This document shows, in pieces, positions 8,513 through 16,059 of a DNA stretch of 64,000 bases. The notes under the pieces were generated by a model, which worked only from the letters and a program-made list of their open reading frames with translations, ran no database searches and was not told the DNA's origin. The stretch is from Candidatus Zixiibacteriota bacterium (lineage in GTDB: Bacteria; Zixibacteria; MSB-5A5; GN15; FEB-12), in NCBI GenBank assembly GCA_034003725.1, contig JAVEYB010000008.1, positions 62,001 to 126,000 of the forward strand, in the 5' to 3' direction. Position 1 is the stretch's first letter. Every line of letters begins with the position of its first letter. Made by a program: the position numbers and the translations under genes.

Positions 8513-10693
8513 ATGTCACTTCGCATCAATCACAACATTGCGGCCATCAATGCGAACCGCAACCTGAAGCTGACGACCACGGCTCTGAACAAGTCGATGG
8601 AGAAGCTGTCGTCAGGTTTTCGCATTAACCAGGCCGCCGATGATCCGGCAGGATTGGTGATTTCCGAGCAGTTCCGCTCGCAGATTGCGGGTCTCAACCG
8701 CGCGATCGAGAACTCGGAAGGATCGATTTCGATGATCCAGACCGCGGAAGGCGCGCTGACTGAGATCAACAGCCTGCTGGTTTCGATGCGCGAACTGGCC
8801 ATCCACGCCGCCAACGAAGGCTTCAACGACGCCGACCAGCTGGCAGCCGACCAGGCCGAAATCGAGAATGCCATCTCGACGATCGACCGTATCGCCGCCA
8901 ACACGCAGTTCGGTACGAAGAAGCTGCTCGATGGCTCCAAGGACAACATCGCGACGATCACGTCGTCCAACTCGTCCGAGCTGCGGATTCGCCGCTCAGA
9001 CCTGACCGACGGTACCCATTCGGTCACGATCACCAAGACGGCCGAATCGTCTGCGTCGCTGAACACGGCGTCGCTGGGTCTGTCGCTGCGGAACACCGAC
9101 GGCGATCCGTACAACCTCGACGAGCGCATCCACAACGTGGACGTCGTGCAGGCTTCCGACGTTGCCAAGAAGCGTTCCGGTTCGATCACGCTGACCGATG
9201 CGTTCGGCAACGGTTTGCAGGTCAATACCGCGTCCGCGATTGCCACGATCAACGCCACCGCGACCTCGGGCGCTGTCCAGGCCTCGACCGCCGGCGTGTA
9301 CAACGTCGTGGTCAACTACCAGGAGAACGGCGAGTCCCCGACGGGCAACCAGACGTTGACCGTGACGCTGGCCGACGGCGACACGCAGGCTGACGTTGTC
9401 AGCAAGTTGAACACAGAGGTCGCGCTGAACGCCGGCCTGTCCGGCAAGGTCGTTTTCGCGGCCGACGGCGACGAGATCTCGCTGCAGACCACCAACCGCG
9501 GCGCGCAGTACTCGATCCAGACCGGCGCCTCGACGAAGGTGTCGGGCGGCACGGCCGGCGTCAACTACCTGACCTTCACGTCCGGTACCGCTCGTGGTGT
9601 CTCCGACGATGGTCTGAACATCACCGTCAACACCGAGCAGAACGGCAACACGAACGCCCAGATTCAGTTGTCCGCGACGACGTTTACGTCGTACTCGCAG
9701 CTGGTCGATGATATCAACGCCGCGCTGGCTTCCAGCACCGCGTTTGCGACGATCTCGGGCGGCGTCAACGACATCGAAGCCTACCTCGTTGACACCAACA
9801 AGATCGAATTCCGGACGAAGGACGAGGGTTCGAGCTACTCGATCCAGATCCTCAGCGACGATGGTGACACCACCACCGGCAACCTGCGCTTCGCGCTGAA
9901 CATGACGAACGACACGCTGGCCGTTCGCGGCACGAACGCGATCATCCGGTTCGACAACTACACGAACGAAATCGACAAGGTCGCCTATGCCACGACGCAG
10001 AACGTGACCCTGTACAATGCGGCGGATGCGGATCCGAGCCGCGGCAGCATCGACATGATCGTTGCCAAGGCGACGACCGGTATCAACGTCGGTAACCTGC
10101 TGCTCGATGTCGATGCGGCGAGGTTCGACGTGCGTCTCGACGGCGGTCCGGCCCAGTCCGTGACGGCCGGCTTCAACGCCACCGTATACAACGCCGACCG
10201 CACCGAGTCGCTGCTGTTGAGCGTCGGTCTGACGTCGACGGGCGGCACCGAGACGATCAACAACACCGACCAGTCGCTGGTCTTCCAGATCGGCGCCAAC
10301 GTCGGCCAGACCGCTTCGATCGGCCTGCGCGACATGTCCGCCTCGTCGCTGGGCAAGAACATCGTCAGCAACCTGTTCCGGTCGCTCTCCGAGATCGACG
10401 TGACCACGGTTGAGGGCGCTCAGGATGCCCAGACGATCATCGATGCGGCCATCAACGAGGTTTCCACCACGCGTGGTACGCTCGGTAGCTTCCAGAAGAA
10501 CACGCTGGAATCCAACCTGCGTAACCTCCGGATCGCGGCTCAGAACCTGACGGCTTCCGAGTCGATGATTCGTGACACCGACATGGCAGAAGAGATGTCA
10601 GAATTCACGAAGAACCAGATTCTGGTCCAGGCCGGCACCGCCATGCTGGCTCAGGCCAACCAGGTTCCGCAGACGGTTCTGTCGCTCTTCTAG
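8513..10693 (+). CDS. fliC: flagellin
   Basis: Major filament subunit, exported and polymerised outside the cell. Residues 1-142 are classic N-terminal D0/D1 (SLRINHNIAAINANRNL, KLSSGFRINQAADDPAGLVI, MRELAIHAANEG, DRIAANTQFGTKKLLDG). Residues about 623-726 are the C-terminal D1/D0 (SFQKNTLESNLRNLRIAAQN, ASESMIRDTDMAEEM, LAQANQVPQTVLSLF). The 480-residue surface domain between them is large (726 residues in total) and Thr/Asn/Asp-rich with few Lys and no Cys seen. It includes segments resembling flagellin_IN (TVTLADGDTQADVVSKLN). Codons are strikingly uniform (AAC, GAC, CTG, ATC), as in a highly expressed gene. Confidence 0.97.
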   Translation: MSLRINHNIAAINANRNLKLTTTALNKSMEKLSSGFRINQAADDPAGLVISEQFRSQIAGLNRAIENSEGSISMIQTAEGALTEINSLLVSMRELAIHAANEGFNDADQLAADQAEIENAISTIDRIAANTQFGTKKLLDGSKDNIATITSSNSSELRIRRSDLTDGTHSVTITKTAESSASLNTASLGLSLRNTDGDPYNLDERIHNVDVVQASDVAKKRSGSITLTDAFGNGLQVNTASAIATINATATSGAVQASTAGVYNVVVNYQENGESPTGNQTLTVTLADGDTQADVVSKLNTEVALNAGLSGKVVFAADGDEISLQTTNRGAQYSIQTGASTKVSGGTAGVNYLTFTSGTARGVSDDGLNITVNTEQNGNTNAQIQLSATTFTSYSQLVDDINAALASSTAFATISGGVNDIEAYLVDTNKIEFRTKDEGSSYSIQILSDDGDTTTGNLRFALNMTNDTLAVRGTNAIIRFDNYTNEIDKVAYATTQNVTLYNAADADPSRGSIDMIVAKATTGINVGNLLLDVDAARFDVRLDGGPAQSVTAGFNATVYNADRTESLLLSVGLTSTGGTETINNTDQSLVFQIGANVGQTASIGLRDMSASSLGKNIVSNLFRSLSEIDVTTVEGAQDAQTIIDAAINEVSTTRGTLGSFQKNTLESNLRNLRIAAQNLTASESMIRDTDMAEEMSEFTKNQILVQAGTAMLAQANQVPQTVLSLF

Positions 10694-10714
10694 TCGACTG
10701 ATAGAACGAGTGCA

Positions 10715-10742
10715 GTCCGGAGGAGGGCGACCTCCTCCGGAC
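10715..10742 (+). terminator. 12-bp perfect hairpin with GCGA tetraloop after fliC
   Basis: GTCCGGAGGAGG (10715-10726), loop GCGA, CCTCCTCCGGAC (10731-10742). The stem is perfect and closed by a GNRA-type loop. No T run follows, so it may act as a 3' mRNA-stabilising end or an attenuator between fliC and fliD rather than as a classical intrinsic terminator. The left arm contains GGAGGAGG, whose exposure is blocked when folded. Confidence 0.6.
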
Positions 10743-10803
10743 CTGCCAAGACGCGATAACGAATGAGACGACAGTGACGTCGTAATTCGAATGGGAAGTC
10801 CTG

Positions 10804-13140
10804 ATGCCGATTACTTCGATAGACGGAATCTCTTCCGGTCTGAACACGACCGAGATCATTGAGTCTATCCTCGCTGTCGAGCGCCAGCCTGCCGTATACA
10901 TGGAGCAGCAGGTGGCGGCCAAGACGAATCTGGTCAGCACCTACAAGGCCTTTCAGGCGAAGCTGCTGGCGCTGGCCACGGAGGCGCGCAAGCTGTCCCG
11001 CGCCGCGACGTTCGAGGCGACCGGCGTTACGGTCTCCGATGATGGGCATCTGTCCGCCACAGCGTCCGGTCGCGTGGGCGCCGGTTCGTATGATTTCCAG
11101 GTGTTGTCTCTGGCGCGCAATCACCAGCTGGCCAGCCAGGGATTCGAAGACGAATCGCTCGCTTTGTTCGGAACCGGGTCGATTACTATCGGCGTCGGCG
11201 ATGGCGTTACCAAAACGATCACCATCGACGCCGGCAATAATTCGCTGACCGGTATTCGCGACGCGATCAACGCGGCTGATACCGGCGTTCGCGCCAGTAT
11301 TATCAACGACGGGTCATCGTCAAATCCCTATCGACTCGTTTTGACTTCAGAGAAGACCGGGGTGAAGAACAAGATCGTGTTCGACGGGAGTTTCGCCGGC
11401 GGCAGTTCGCTGAATTTCACGTCGGCGTCGTTTGACAGCCCGGAACGGATCGACATGGCGGCGACTTCAGACGCCGCCGTCTCGCTGGGTATGACGGCCG
11501 CCTTCACGGGCGCGGCGAACAAGAATTACACGTTCACGGTGGCCGGCACGGGAAACCAGACGATCGGCAGTGACAATATCGTGGTCAACTGGACCGACGG
11601 CAGCAATTCCGGGTCGATTCTGGTAACGCAGGCCGACAGCGAGGTTGCCCTGGTGGGACCGGGAGCCGACGGCCTCACGCTGAGTTTCTCGGCGGGGCAA
11701 TTGCAGGCCGGGGATACGTTCCAGGTGAGCACGTTCGCGCCGTTGCTTCAGGCGGCATCCGACGCGCGTATCGCTATCGGATCATCTTCAGGGACCGGCT
11801 CCCCAATAACCGTTACTTCCGAGACGAACGAGTTCAAGAACATCATATCGGGGCTGTCGCTGACGGTGAAGAAGGAAACCGCCCTCGGCGAGACGGTTTC
11901 GGTCCAGACTGATATCGACGCGGCCGCGATTCAAGCGACCATCAAGGGTTTGCTCGACAAGTTCAACGACGTGATGAAGTTTGTCGACGATCAGAACGAC
12001 TACAACGCCGACACGGGGGAGAGCGGGGTACTGCTCGGCGACTATTCCGTCCAGACGATGCAGGAATCACTCCGGCGGTCCATGACGTCGGTGATTTCGG
12101 GCATGGAGAGCAAGTTCAATCAGCTCGCCACGATCGGCATACGTACGAACGCATCGGGCCAGCTATCCATAAAAGACTCGGCGGCGCTCGAAAACGCGAT
12201 TCGAAGCAATCTCGATGACGTCGTCAATATGTTCATTAACTCGGGCGGCAGTTCGAACCGAGCGATAACGTTCGTGTCATCGACCGCCAAGACGCTGGCC
12301 GGCGTGGAATTCGACGTTGATATCACGCAGGCGGCGACCCGCGGAGAGCTTCGGGCGATAAGCATCGCCGACCCGTATGTCACGCCACTAACGCTTGATG
12401 CTACCAATAACAGGCTGAAGTTTACGGTCGACGGTATACAATCCGATGACATCGTGCTTTCGGAGCGCACCTACAACTCGGTCGACGAACTGATAGCCGA
12501 ACTTCAGCGCCAGATCGACAACGACGCCCGGATCGGCACCCGCGGTTTGACGGTCGAATGGGTAGAGTCGGGCGACGACTCCGGGCATCTTCGGTTTCGC
12601 AGTTCGACTTATGGCTCCTCGTCAAACGTCAACGTCAATACGTCCGTTTCCAACAGCGCGGTTTCGGCGCTGGGATTGGCCGCGGCAGTCGGCGAAGCGG
12701 GAAAGGATGTAGCGGGCACGATCAACGGCGAAGAAGCGATCGGGCAGGGCCAGCTTCTGAAGGGAAAAGCGGGCAATGCAACCACCGACGGGTTGCAGCT
12801 ACGAGTCACGCTGGCCGAAGAGGATCTTGTCGAGGGCGCCGATGGGACGGTCACGATCGCCAGCGGGATTGCCTCGCGCCTGCTGAATACGGTGGACGGG
12901 CTCTCGCAGGCGGGGACGGGCATGCTGGATCGCCGGATCAAAGCGGTGGAGACCCAGATAGAGGATATCAACGATCAGATCACGGCTTTTGATGCGCGGC
13001 TGGCGCAGCGCCGCGAGCGGCTGGTACTGCAATACTACGCCATGGAGCAGGCGCTGGGTCAGATGAACGCGATCAGTACCTACCTGACCACGAATCTCTC
13101 CAATCTCAATACGCAGTGGAAGTTCAATCAAAAAGACTGA
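10804..13140 (+). CDS. fliD: flagellar filament capping protein (FliD)
   Basis: Forms the cap under which flagellin subunits fold at the filament tip. The N-terminus is diagnostic (PITSIDGISSGLNTTEIIES, then IESILAVERQPAVYM). Residues about 120-200 include a flagellin_IN-like unit (IDAGNNSLTGIRDAINAADT). The C-terminal ~80 residues are the long coiled coil (RRIKAVETQIEDINDQITAF...AMEQALGQMN) shared by FliD proteins. At 778 residues it is well above the 450-550 typical of the family, in line with the enlarged FlgL and FliC. Confidence 0.95.
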   Translation: MPITSIDGISSGLNTTEIIESILAVERQPAVYMEQQVAAKTNLVSTYKAFQAKLLALATEARKLSRAATFEATGVTVSDDGHLSATASGRVGAGSYDFQVLSLARNHQLASQGFEDESLALFGTGSITIGVGDGVTKTITIDAGNNSLTGIRDAINAADTGVRASIINDGSSSNPYRLVLTSEKTGVKNKIVFDGSFAGGSSLNFTSASFDSPERIDMAATSDAAVSLGMTAAFTGAANKNYTFTVAGTGNQTIGSDNIVVNWTDGSNSGSILVTQADSEVALVGPGADGLTLSFSAGQLQAGDTFQVSTFAPLLQAASDARIAIGSSSGTGSPITVTSETNEFKNIISGLSLTVKKETALGETVSVQTDIDAAAIQATIKGLLDKFNDVMKFVDDQNDYNADTGESGVLLGDYSVQTMQESLRRSMTSVISGMESKFNQLATIGIRTNASGQLSIKDSAALENAIRSNLDDVVNMFINSGGSSNRAITFVSSTAKTLAGVEFDVDITQAATRGELRAISIADPYVTPLTLDATNNRLKFTVDGIQSDDIVLSERTYNSVDELIAELQRQIDNDARIGTRGLTVEWVESGDDSGHLRFRSSTYGSSSNVNVNTSVSNSAVSALGLAAAVGEAGKDVAGTINGEEAIGQGQLLKGKAGNATTDGLQLRVTLAEEDLVEGADGTVTIASGIASRLLNTVDGLSQAGTGMLDRRIKAVETQIEDINDQITAFDARLAQRRERLVLQYYAMEQALGQMNAISTYLTTNLSNLNTQWKFNQKD

Positions 13141-13170
13141 CATCTGTTTGAAAACCGCACCGGGAGGACC

Positions 13171-13605
13171 ATGGACGGCAGGCTGAACACCTATCGGACG
13201 ATCGACACGCTCGGCAAGTCTCCGCTCGATCTTGTACTACAGGTATACGACGGCGCCATCACCGCCTTTCGCGCCGCGGCCGACTCGTACCGTGAAAACA
13301 GCTATGAGAAGGGGCACGAGGCGATGCAGCGGGCGCGCAAGTTTCTCGTTCATCTGTATACGACGCTGGATAAGGAAAAGGGGCAGGATATCGCGCGGTC
13401 GCTGGAGAAGCTGTACACGTACTTGATTTGCCAGATCGACGTGGCGCAGGCCACGAAAGACCAGGATATCATTGCCAGCAACATCAAGATTCTCGAGAAT
13501 TTGAAAAGCGGCTGGAAGGGTCTGAAGGACCAGAAAGCCGAGGGAAAGCCGGCGCCGAGCGCAGCGGCGGCTCCGGCGGCAGGCGGGTTCACCATTTCGG
13601 GGTAG
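13171..13605 (+). CDS. fliS: flagellin export chaperone FliS
   Basis: Cytoplasmic chaperone that keeps flagellin unpolymerised until export. Residues 5-120 follow the FliS four-helix pattern: NTYRTIDTLGKSPLDLVLQV, an AMQRARKFLVHLYTTLDKEK segment, and LEKLYTYLICQIDVAQATKD. A ~20-residue Ala/Pro tail follows. It lies 30 bp after fliD with the SD GGGAGG, in the usual fliD-fliS order, and 1 bp before the next gene. Confidence 0.93.
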   Translation: MDGRLNTYRTIDTLGKSPLDLVLQVYDGAITAFRAAADSYRENSYEKGHEAMQRARKFLVHLYTTLDKEKGQDIARSLEKLYTYLICQIDVAQATKDQDIIASNIKILENLKSGWKGLKDQKAEGKPAPSAAAAPAAGGFTISG

Positions 13606-13606
13606 T

Positions 13607-14062
13607 ATGACCGAAAACGCACTGACACGCCTCGAACGCGAGTTGATCGCGGTATTGAAGCAGGAGTACTCGTTCTACCAGTCGCTGTACATCCTGTTGG
13701 ACAAGCAGCGGGACCTGTTGAAGTACGACAAGGATGAGAACCTGCTGGATCTCTATGCGGAGATCGAGCGCTGCAAGCAGCGAATCAACGCCTCGGAAGA
13801 GAAGATCGAGTCGATCAAGAACCGCGATCCCCGGATGTTCAAGATCGCGGCCATCAGCCCGGAGGTGAAGCGGCTGGTGACCAGTATTATCACGCTCGTG
13901 CAGAAGAACGTAGCGCTGGTGGAGAGCAACGAGGCGTATTTGAAGGATCGGCACCAGCGGATTCGGCAGGAGCTGGCGGAGCTGAAGAACAGCCGGAAGA
14001 TCCTGCAGTATCTTCGGGACGCGGAGCCGGCGCCGGCGCAGTTCGTGGACGGCCGGAAGTGA
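13607..14062 (+). CDS. FlgN/FliT-like flagellar chaperone (second copy)
   Basis: 151-residue, almost entirely helical protein starting 1 bp after the fliS stop. The segment ERELIAVLKQEYSFYQSLYI followed by LLDKQRDLLKYDKDENL resembles the first long helix of FlgN-family chaperones, and helices continue to about residue 135. Position after fliS is where FliT (the FliD chaperone) sits in many genomes. I infer an export chaperone, possibly for FliD. The family assignment is weaker than for the FlgN at 719-1204. Confidence 0.65.
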   Translation: MTENALTRLERELIAVLKQEYSFYQSLYILLDKQRDLLKYDKDENLLDLYAEIERCKQRINASEEKIESIKNRDPRMFKIAAISPEVKRLVTSIITLVQKNVALVESNEAYLKDRHQRIRQELAELKNSRKILQYLRDAEPAPAQFVDGRK

Positions 14063-14077
14063 GGGTGCAGGAGGGCC

Positions 14078-14105
14078 TAAAGGACCGGCCTGCGGCGGAC
14101 GATAT
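14078..14105 (+). promoter_or_regulatory. possible sigma-28-type promoter of flgM
   Basis: TAAAGGAC (14078-14085), 12 nt, GACGATAT (14098-14105). The -35 half begins with the conserved TAAAG and the -10 half matches GCCGATAA at 6/8. The spacer is 1 nt longer than ideal. flgM is often under its own sigma-28 promoter, which gives some support. Confidence 0.35.
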
Positions 14106-14153
14106 GCTAGATAGGGCACATAGGAAGGAACCCTGCAACAAAACGGTGAGAAG

Positions 14154-14504
14154 ATGAAGATCGGACCTCTGCCACATCACCGGCCGCTGGACCCGGCCGC
14201 CGTGGTGCCGTCGATGACGAAGCAACAGGACGATAGTAGCGCGCCGAAACCGACGACCGACCGGGTCGAGATATCCGAGAACGGGCGCGAACTGCTGGCC
14301 GAACTGGCCGACCGGGCGCGTCGGGAGCAACAAACCATGAACGGCGGGCAAGCCGAGGCGGACGTGACGACCGCGAGCGAAGAATCAGCGCTGGCCAACG
14401 GGAAGTTGGAGCAGATCCGGTTGAAGATCCTGTCGGGCTTTTACAACAGCCCGACCGTGATCGATACGATCGCCGATCGGTTGTCCGACGACATCGACGC
14501 CTGA
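14154..14504 (+). CDS. flgM: anti-sigma-28 factor FlgM
   Basis: Binds and holds sigma-28 until the hook is finished, then is exported. The first ~35 residues are Pro/Ser-rich and disordered, as expected of an exported anti-sigma factor. RVEISENGRELLAELADR (about 42-59) and the C-terminal QIRLKILSGFYNSPTVIDTI followed by ADRLSDDI match the FlgM sigma-binding helices. The product has 116 residues (family 90-110). It sits downstream of the chaperone genes and upstream of an HDOD gene. Confidence 0.88.
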   Translation: MKIGPLPHHRPLDPAAVVPSMTKQQDDSSAPKPTTDRVEISENGRELLAELADRARREQQTMNGGQAEADVTTASEESALANGKLEQIRLKILSGFYNSPTVIDTIADRLSDDIDA

Positions 14505-14524
14505 CGGTATCGAGTGGAACATCC

Positions 14525-15427
14525 ATGGCAGACACACTGACGCCGAGCGAGCCGACAGTCGACAGCAGAGTCAAGCAGGCGGTATCCAACATCCGGAACC
14601 TGCCGACGCCGCCGATTGTCTTTCACCAGATCCAGAAAGTCATCAACGATCCCAAAGTCTCGGCCGGTCAGATCGCGGCGATTCTCTCGGAGGATCCCGC
14701 CATGTCGGTCAAGGTGCTCAAGCTGACGAATTCGGCGTTTTACGGTCTTTCCCGTGAGGTCGAGTCGGTCAAGCAGGCGGTAGTCGTGGTCGGCATGGAG
14801 GCGATAAAGAACCTCGTGCTGTCGGCCTCGGTGATCGACATGTTCAAGGGCAAGGACTACGACCAGGAGTTCCAGGAGCAGTTTTGGCGGCACTCGCTGG
14901 CCACGGCGTTCGGCAGCCGCATTATCGCACGCCGTCTCAAGACGCGCGGGATGATCGATCCCGACGCCGGATTTTCCGGGGGGTTGCTCCACGATATCGG
15001 CAAGATCATTGTCGCCTGTTATCTGCCGGAGCAGTACAAGCTGTACAAAGCGGCCCGCGCCGCCGATCCGCAGACGCCCGACTACGAACTCGAGGAGCGG
15101 ACGATCGGTTTTACGCACAACCAGGTAGGGTCGCTGCTGGCCGTACAGTGGAAGCTCCCGCAGAAGCTCAACGATGCAATCACGTACCATCACGATCCCA
15201 AAGCGGCGCCGTCGGGGGATGCAATCTGCTACCTCGTGCATATCGCCGACTTCGTCGCGAAAAAGGCTTTCTACTTCGGCGACGATGAGGGCCGGGTGGG
15301 CGGATTGGACGCCACGGTGCGCGAGTATATGCAGGTCGATGACGCTCAGATCGACAGTTTCTGCGAACTGCTCAAAGAAGAGTACGTGAAAGCCGAGACG
15401 TTCATGCAGATGGCCGGTATCGGTTAA
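14525..15427 (+). CDS. HDOD domain signalling protein
   Basis: 300-residue cytoplasmic protein covering a complete HDOD domain, an HD-related regulatory fold. Key stretches are LPTPPIVFHQIQKVINDPKV, AAILSEDPAMSVKVLKLTNS and FYGLSREVESVKQAVVVVGM. The FSGGLLHDIGKIIVACYLP segment keeps an HD pair near residues 155-156, but other metal ligands of true HD phosphohydrolases are not obvious. HDOD proteins act in motility, c-di-GMP and stress signalling, and its place 20 bp after flgM suggests a motility link. It ends the flagellar block, followed by a strong terminator. The biochemical role is unknown. Confidence 0.85.
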   Translation: MADTLTPSEPTVDSRVKQAVSNIRNLPTPPIVFHQIQKVINDPKVSAGQIAAILSEDPAMSVKVLKLTNSAFYGLSREVESVKQAVVVVGMEAIKNLVLSASVIDMFKGKDYDQEFQEQFWRHSLATAFGSRIIARRLKTRGMIDPDAGFSGGLLHDIGKIIVACYLPEQYKLYKAARAADPQTPDYELEERTIGFTHNQVGSLLAVQWKLPQKLNDAITYHHDPKAAPSGDAICYLVHIADFVAKKAFYFGDDEGRVGGLDATVREYMQVDDAQIDSFCELLKEEYVKAETFMQMAGIG

Positions 15428-15450
15428 GCGACAGATACGAAAGCTTTCAA

Positions 15451-15474
15451 GCCCCGCCTAGGCGGGGCTTTTTT
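15451..15474 (+). terminator. Rho-independent terminator closing the flagellar block
   Basis: GCCCCGCCTAGGCGGGGC (15451-15468) is a perfect palindrome immediately followed by six T. The flanking AA/TT pair extends the stem. It lies 24 bp after the HDOD stop. Confidence 0.9.
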
Positions 15475-15530
15475 GTTGGGTGCGTGAGCGTTACGGCCCG
15501 CCGCGGCGGGGTTCGTTTTGTCATTTTTTG

Positions 15531-15659
15531 GGTGGGCCACAGGTGGAGGCGGGGTTCGTGGGGACACAGGAGTTGATGTCAGCACCGTTCGCAGGACAGG
15601 GCGGACTTGGATTGTCGAGTCGGTGGAGGTGCAAACGGAGCTGACCTACAGCTCACATG
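15531..15659 (+). repeat. 129-bp direct repeat, copy 1
   Basis: Begins GGTGGGCCACAGG and ends GAGCTGACCTACAGCTCACATG. It shares about 90% identity, without gaps, with 15734-15862. Near its end GAGCTG-ACCTA-CAGCTC can form a small hairpin. The 632-nt gap between the HDOD gene and the next CDS holds the two copies and no convincing gene. Confidence 0.85.
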
Positions 15660-15702
15660 GCGGTTTCGAGGACGGAACCGCCCTGGGGCTCTGATTTTTA
15701 AT

Positions 15703-15739
15703 CCCACCCGACGTTCGCCGCAGGCGAACTCTGGGTGGG
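15703..15739. repeat. inverted repeat between and into the direct repeats
   Basis: CCCACCC-GAC-GTTCGCC (15703-15719), loop GCA, GGCGAAC-TCT-GGGTGGG (15723-15739). The two 7-bp arms are separated by a 3-nt internal mismatch. The right arm runs into repeat copy 2. A second inverted repeat, GGCGGTT/AACCGCC, lies at 15659-15682. The layout resembles a REP/BIME-type dispersed element. Confidence 0.7.
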
Positions 15740-15862
15740 CCACAGGCGGGAGCGGGGTTCGTGGGGACACAGGAGTGGATGTCAGCACCGTTTGCGGGAC
15801 AGGGCGGATTTGGTTTGTCGAGTTGGTGGAGGTGCAAACGGAGCTGACCTACAGCTCACATG
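15734..15862 (+). repeat. 129-bp direct repeat, copy 2
   Basis: Same length as copy 1, offset 203 bp, with scattered substitutions and no gaps. Directly after it, GGATACGCGCTTGCGCGGGA (15866-15885) followed by AAGAC has an inverted-repeat core similar to the widespread GGATTCCCGCNNGCGCGGGA repeat type. In-frame translation across the copies gives an uninterrupted but unconvincing peptide. Confidence 0.85.
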
Positions 15863-15982
15863 AATGGATACGCGCTTGCGCGGGAAAGACAGGTCTTCGA
15901 TCTGTCCACATTCATCGCAAAGGCGGGCGGGTGAAGGGGGGCTCGCGAGATGTATCGTGTTGCGGGTAATCCATATTGGCGC

Positions 15983-16011
15983 TTGACGGTGGGGCGGCAG
16001 ATTCGTTTATT
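15983..16011 (+). promoter_or_regulatory. possible sigma-70-type promoter
   Basis: TTGACG (15983-15988), 17-nt spacer, TTTATT (16006-16011). The -35 is 5/6 and the -10 is 4/6. It is suitably placed about 45 nt before the start at 16060. Confidence 0.45.
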
Positions 16012-16059
16012 AAGAGATCGGATCCCATCGTTTACTCCACACTCAGGGAGGGGCCACAC

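Noticed and set aside
15607-15969. 120-codon frame through the 129-bp repeats
   Set aside because: It merely translates the repeat copies and palindromes, has no SD, and its residues follow the DNA repeats. Treated as non-coding.
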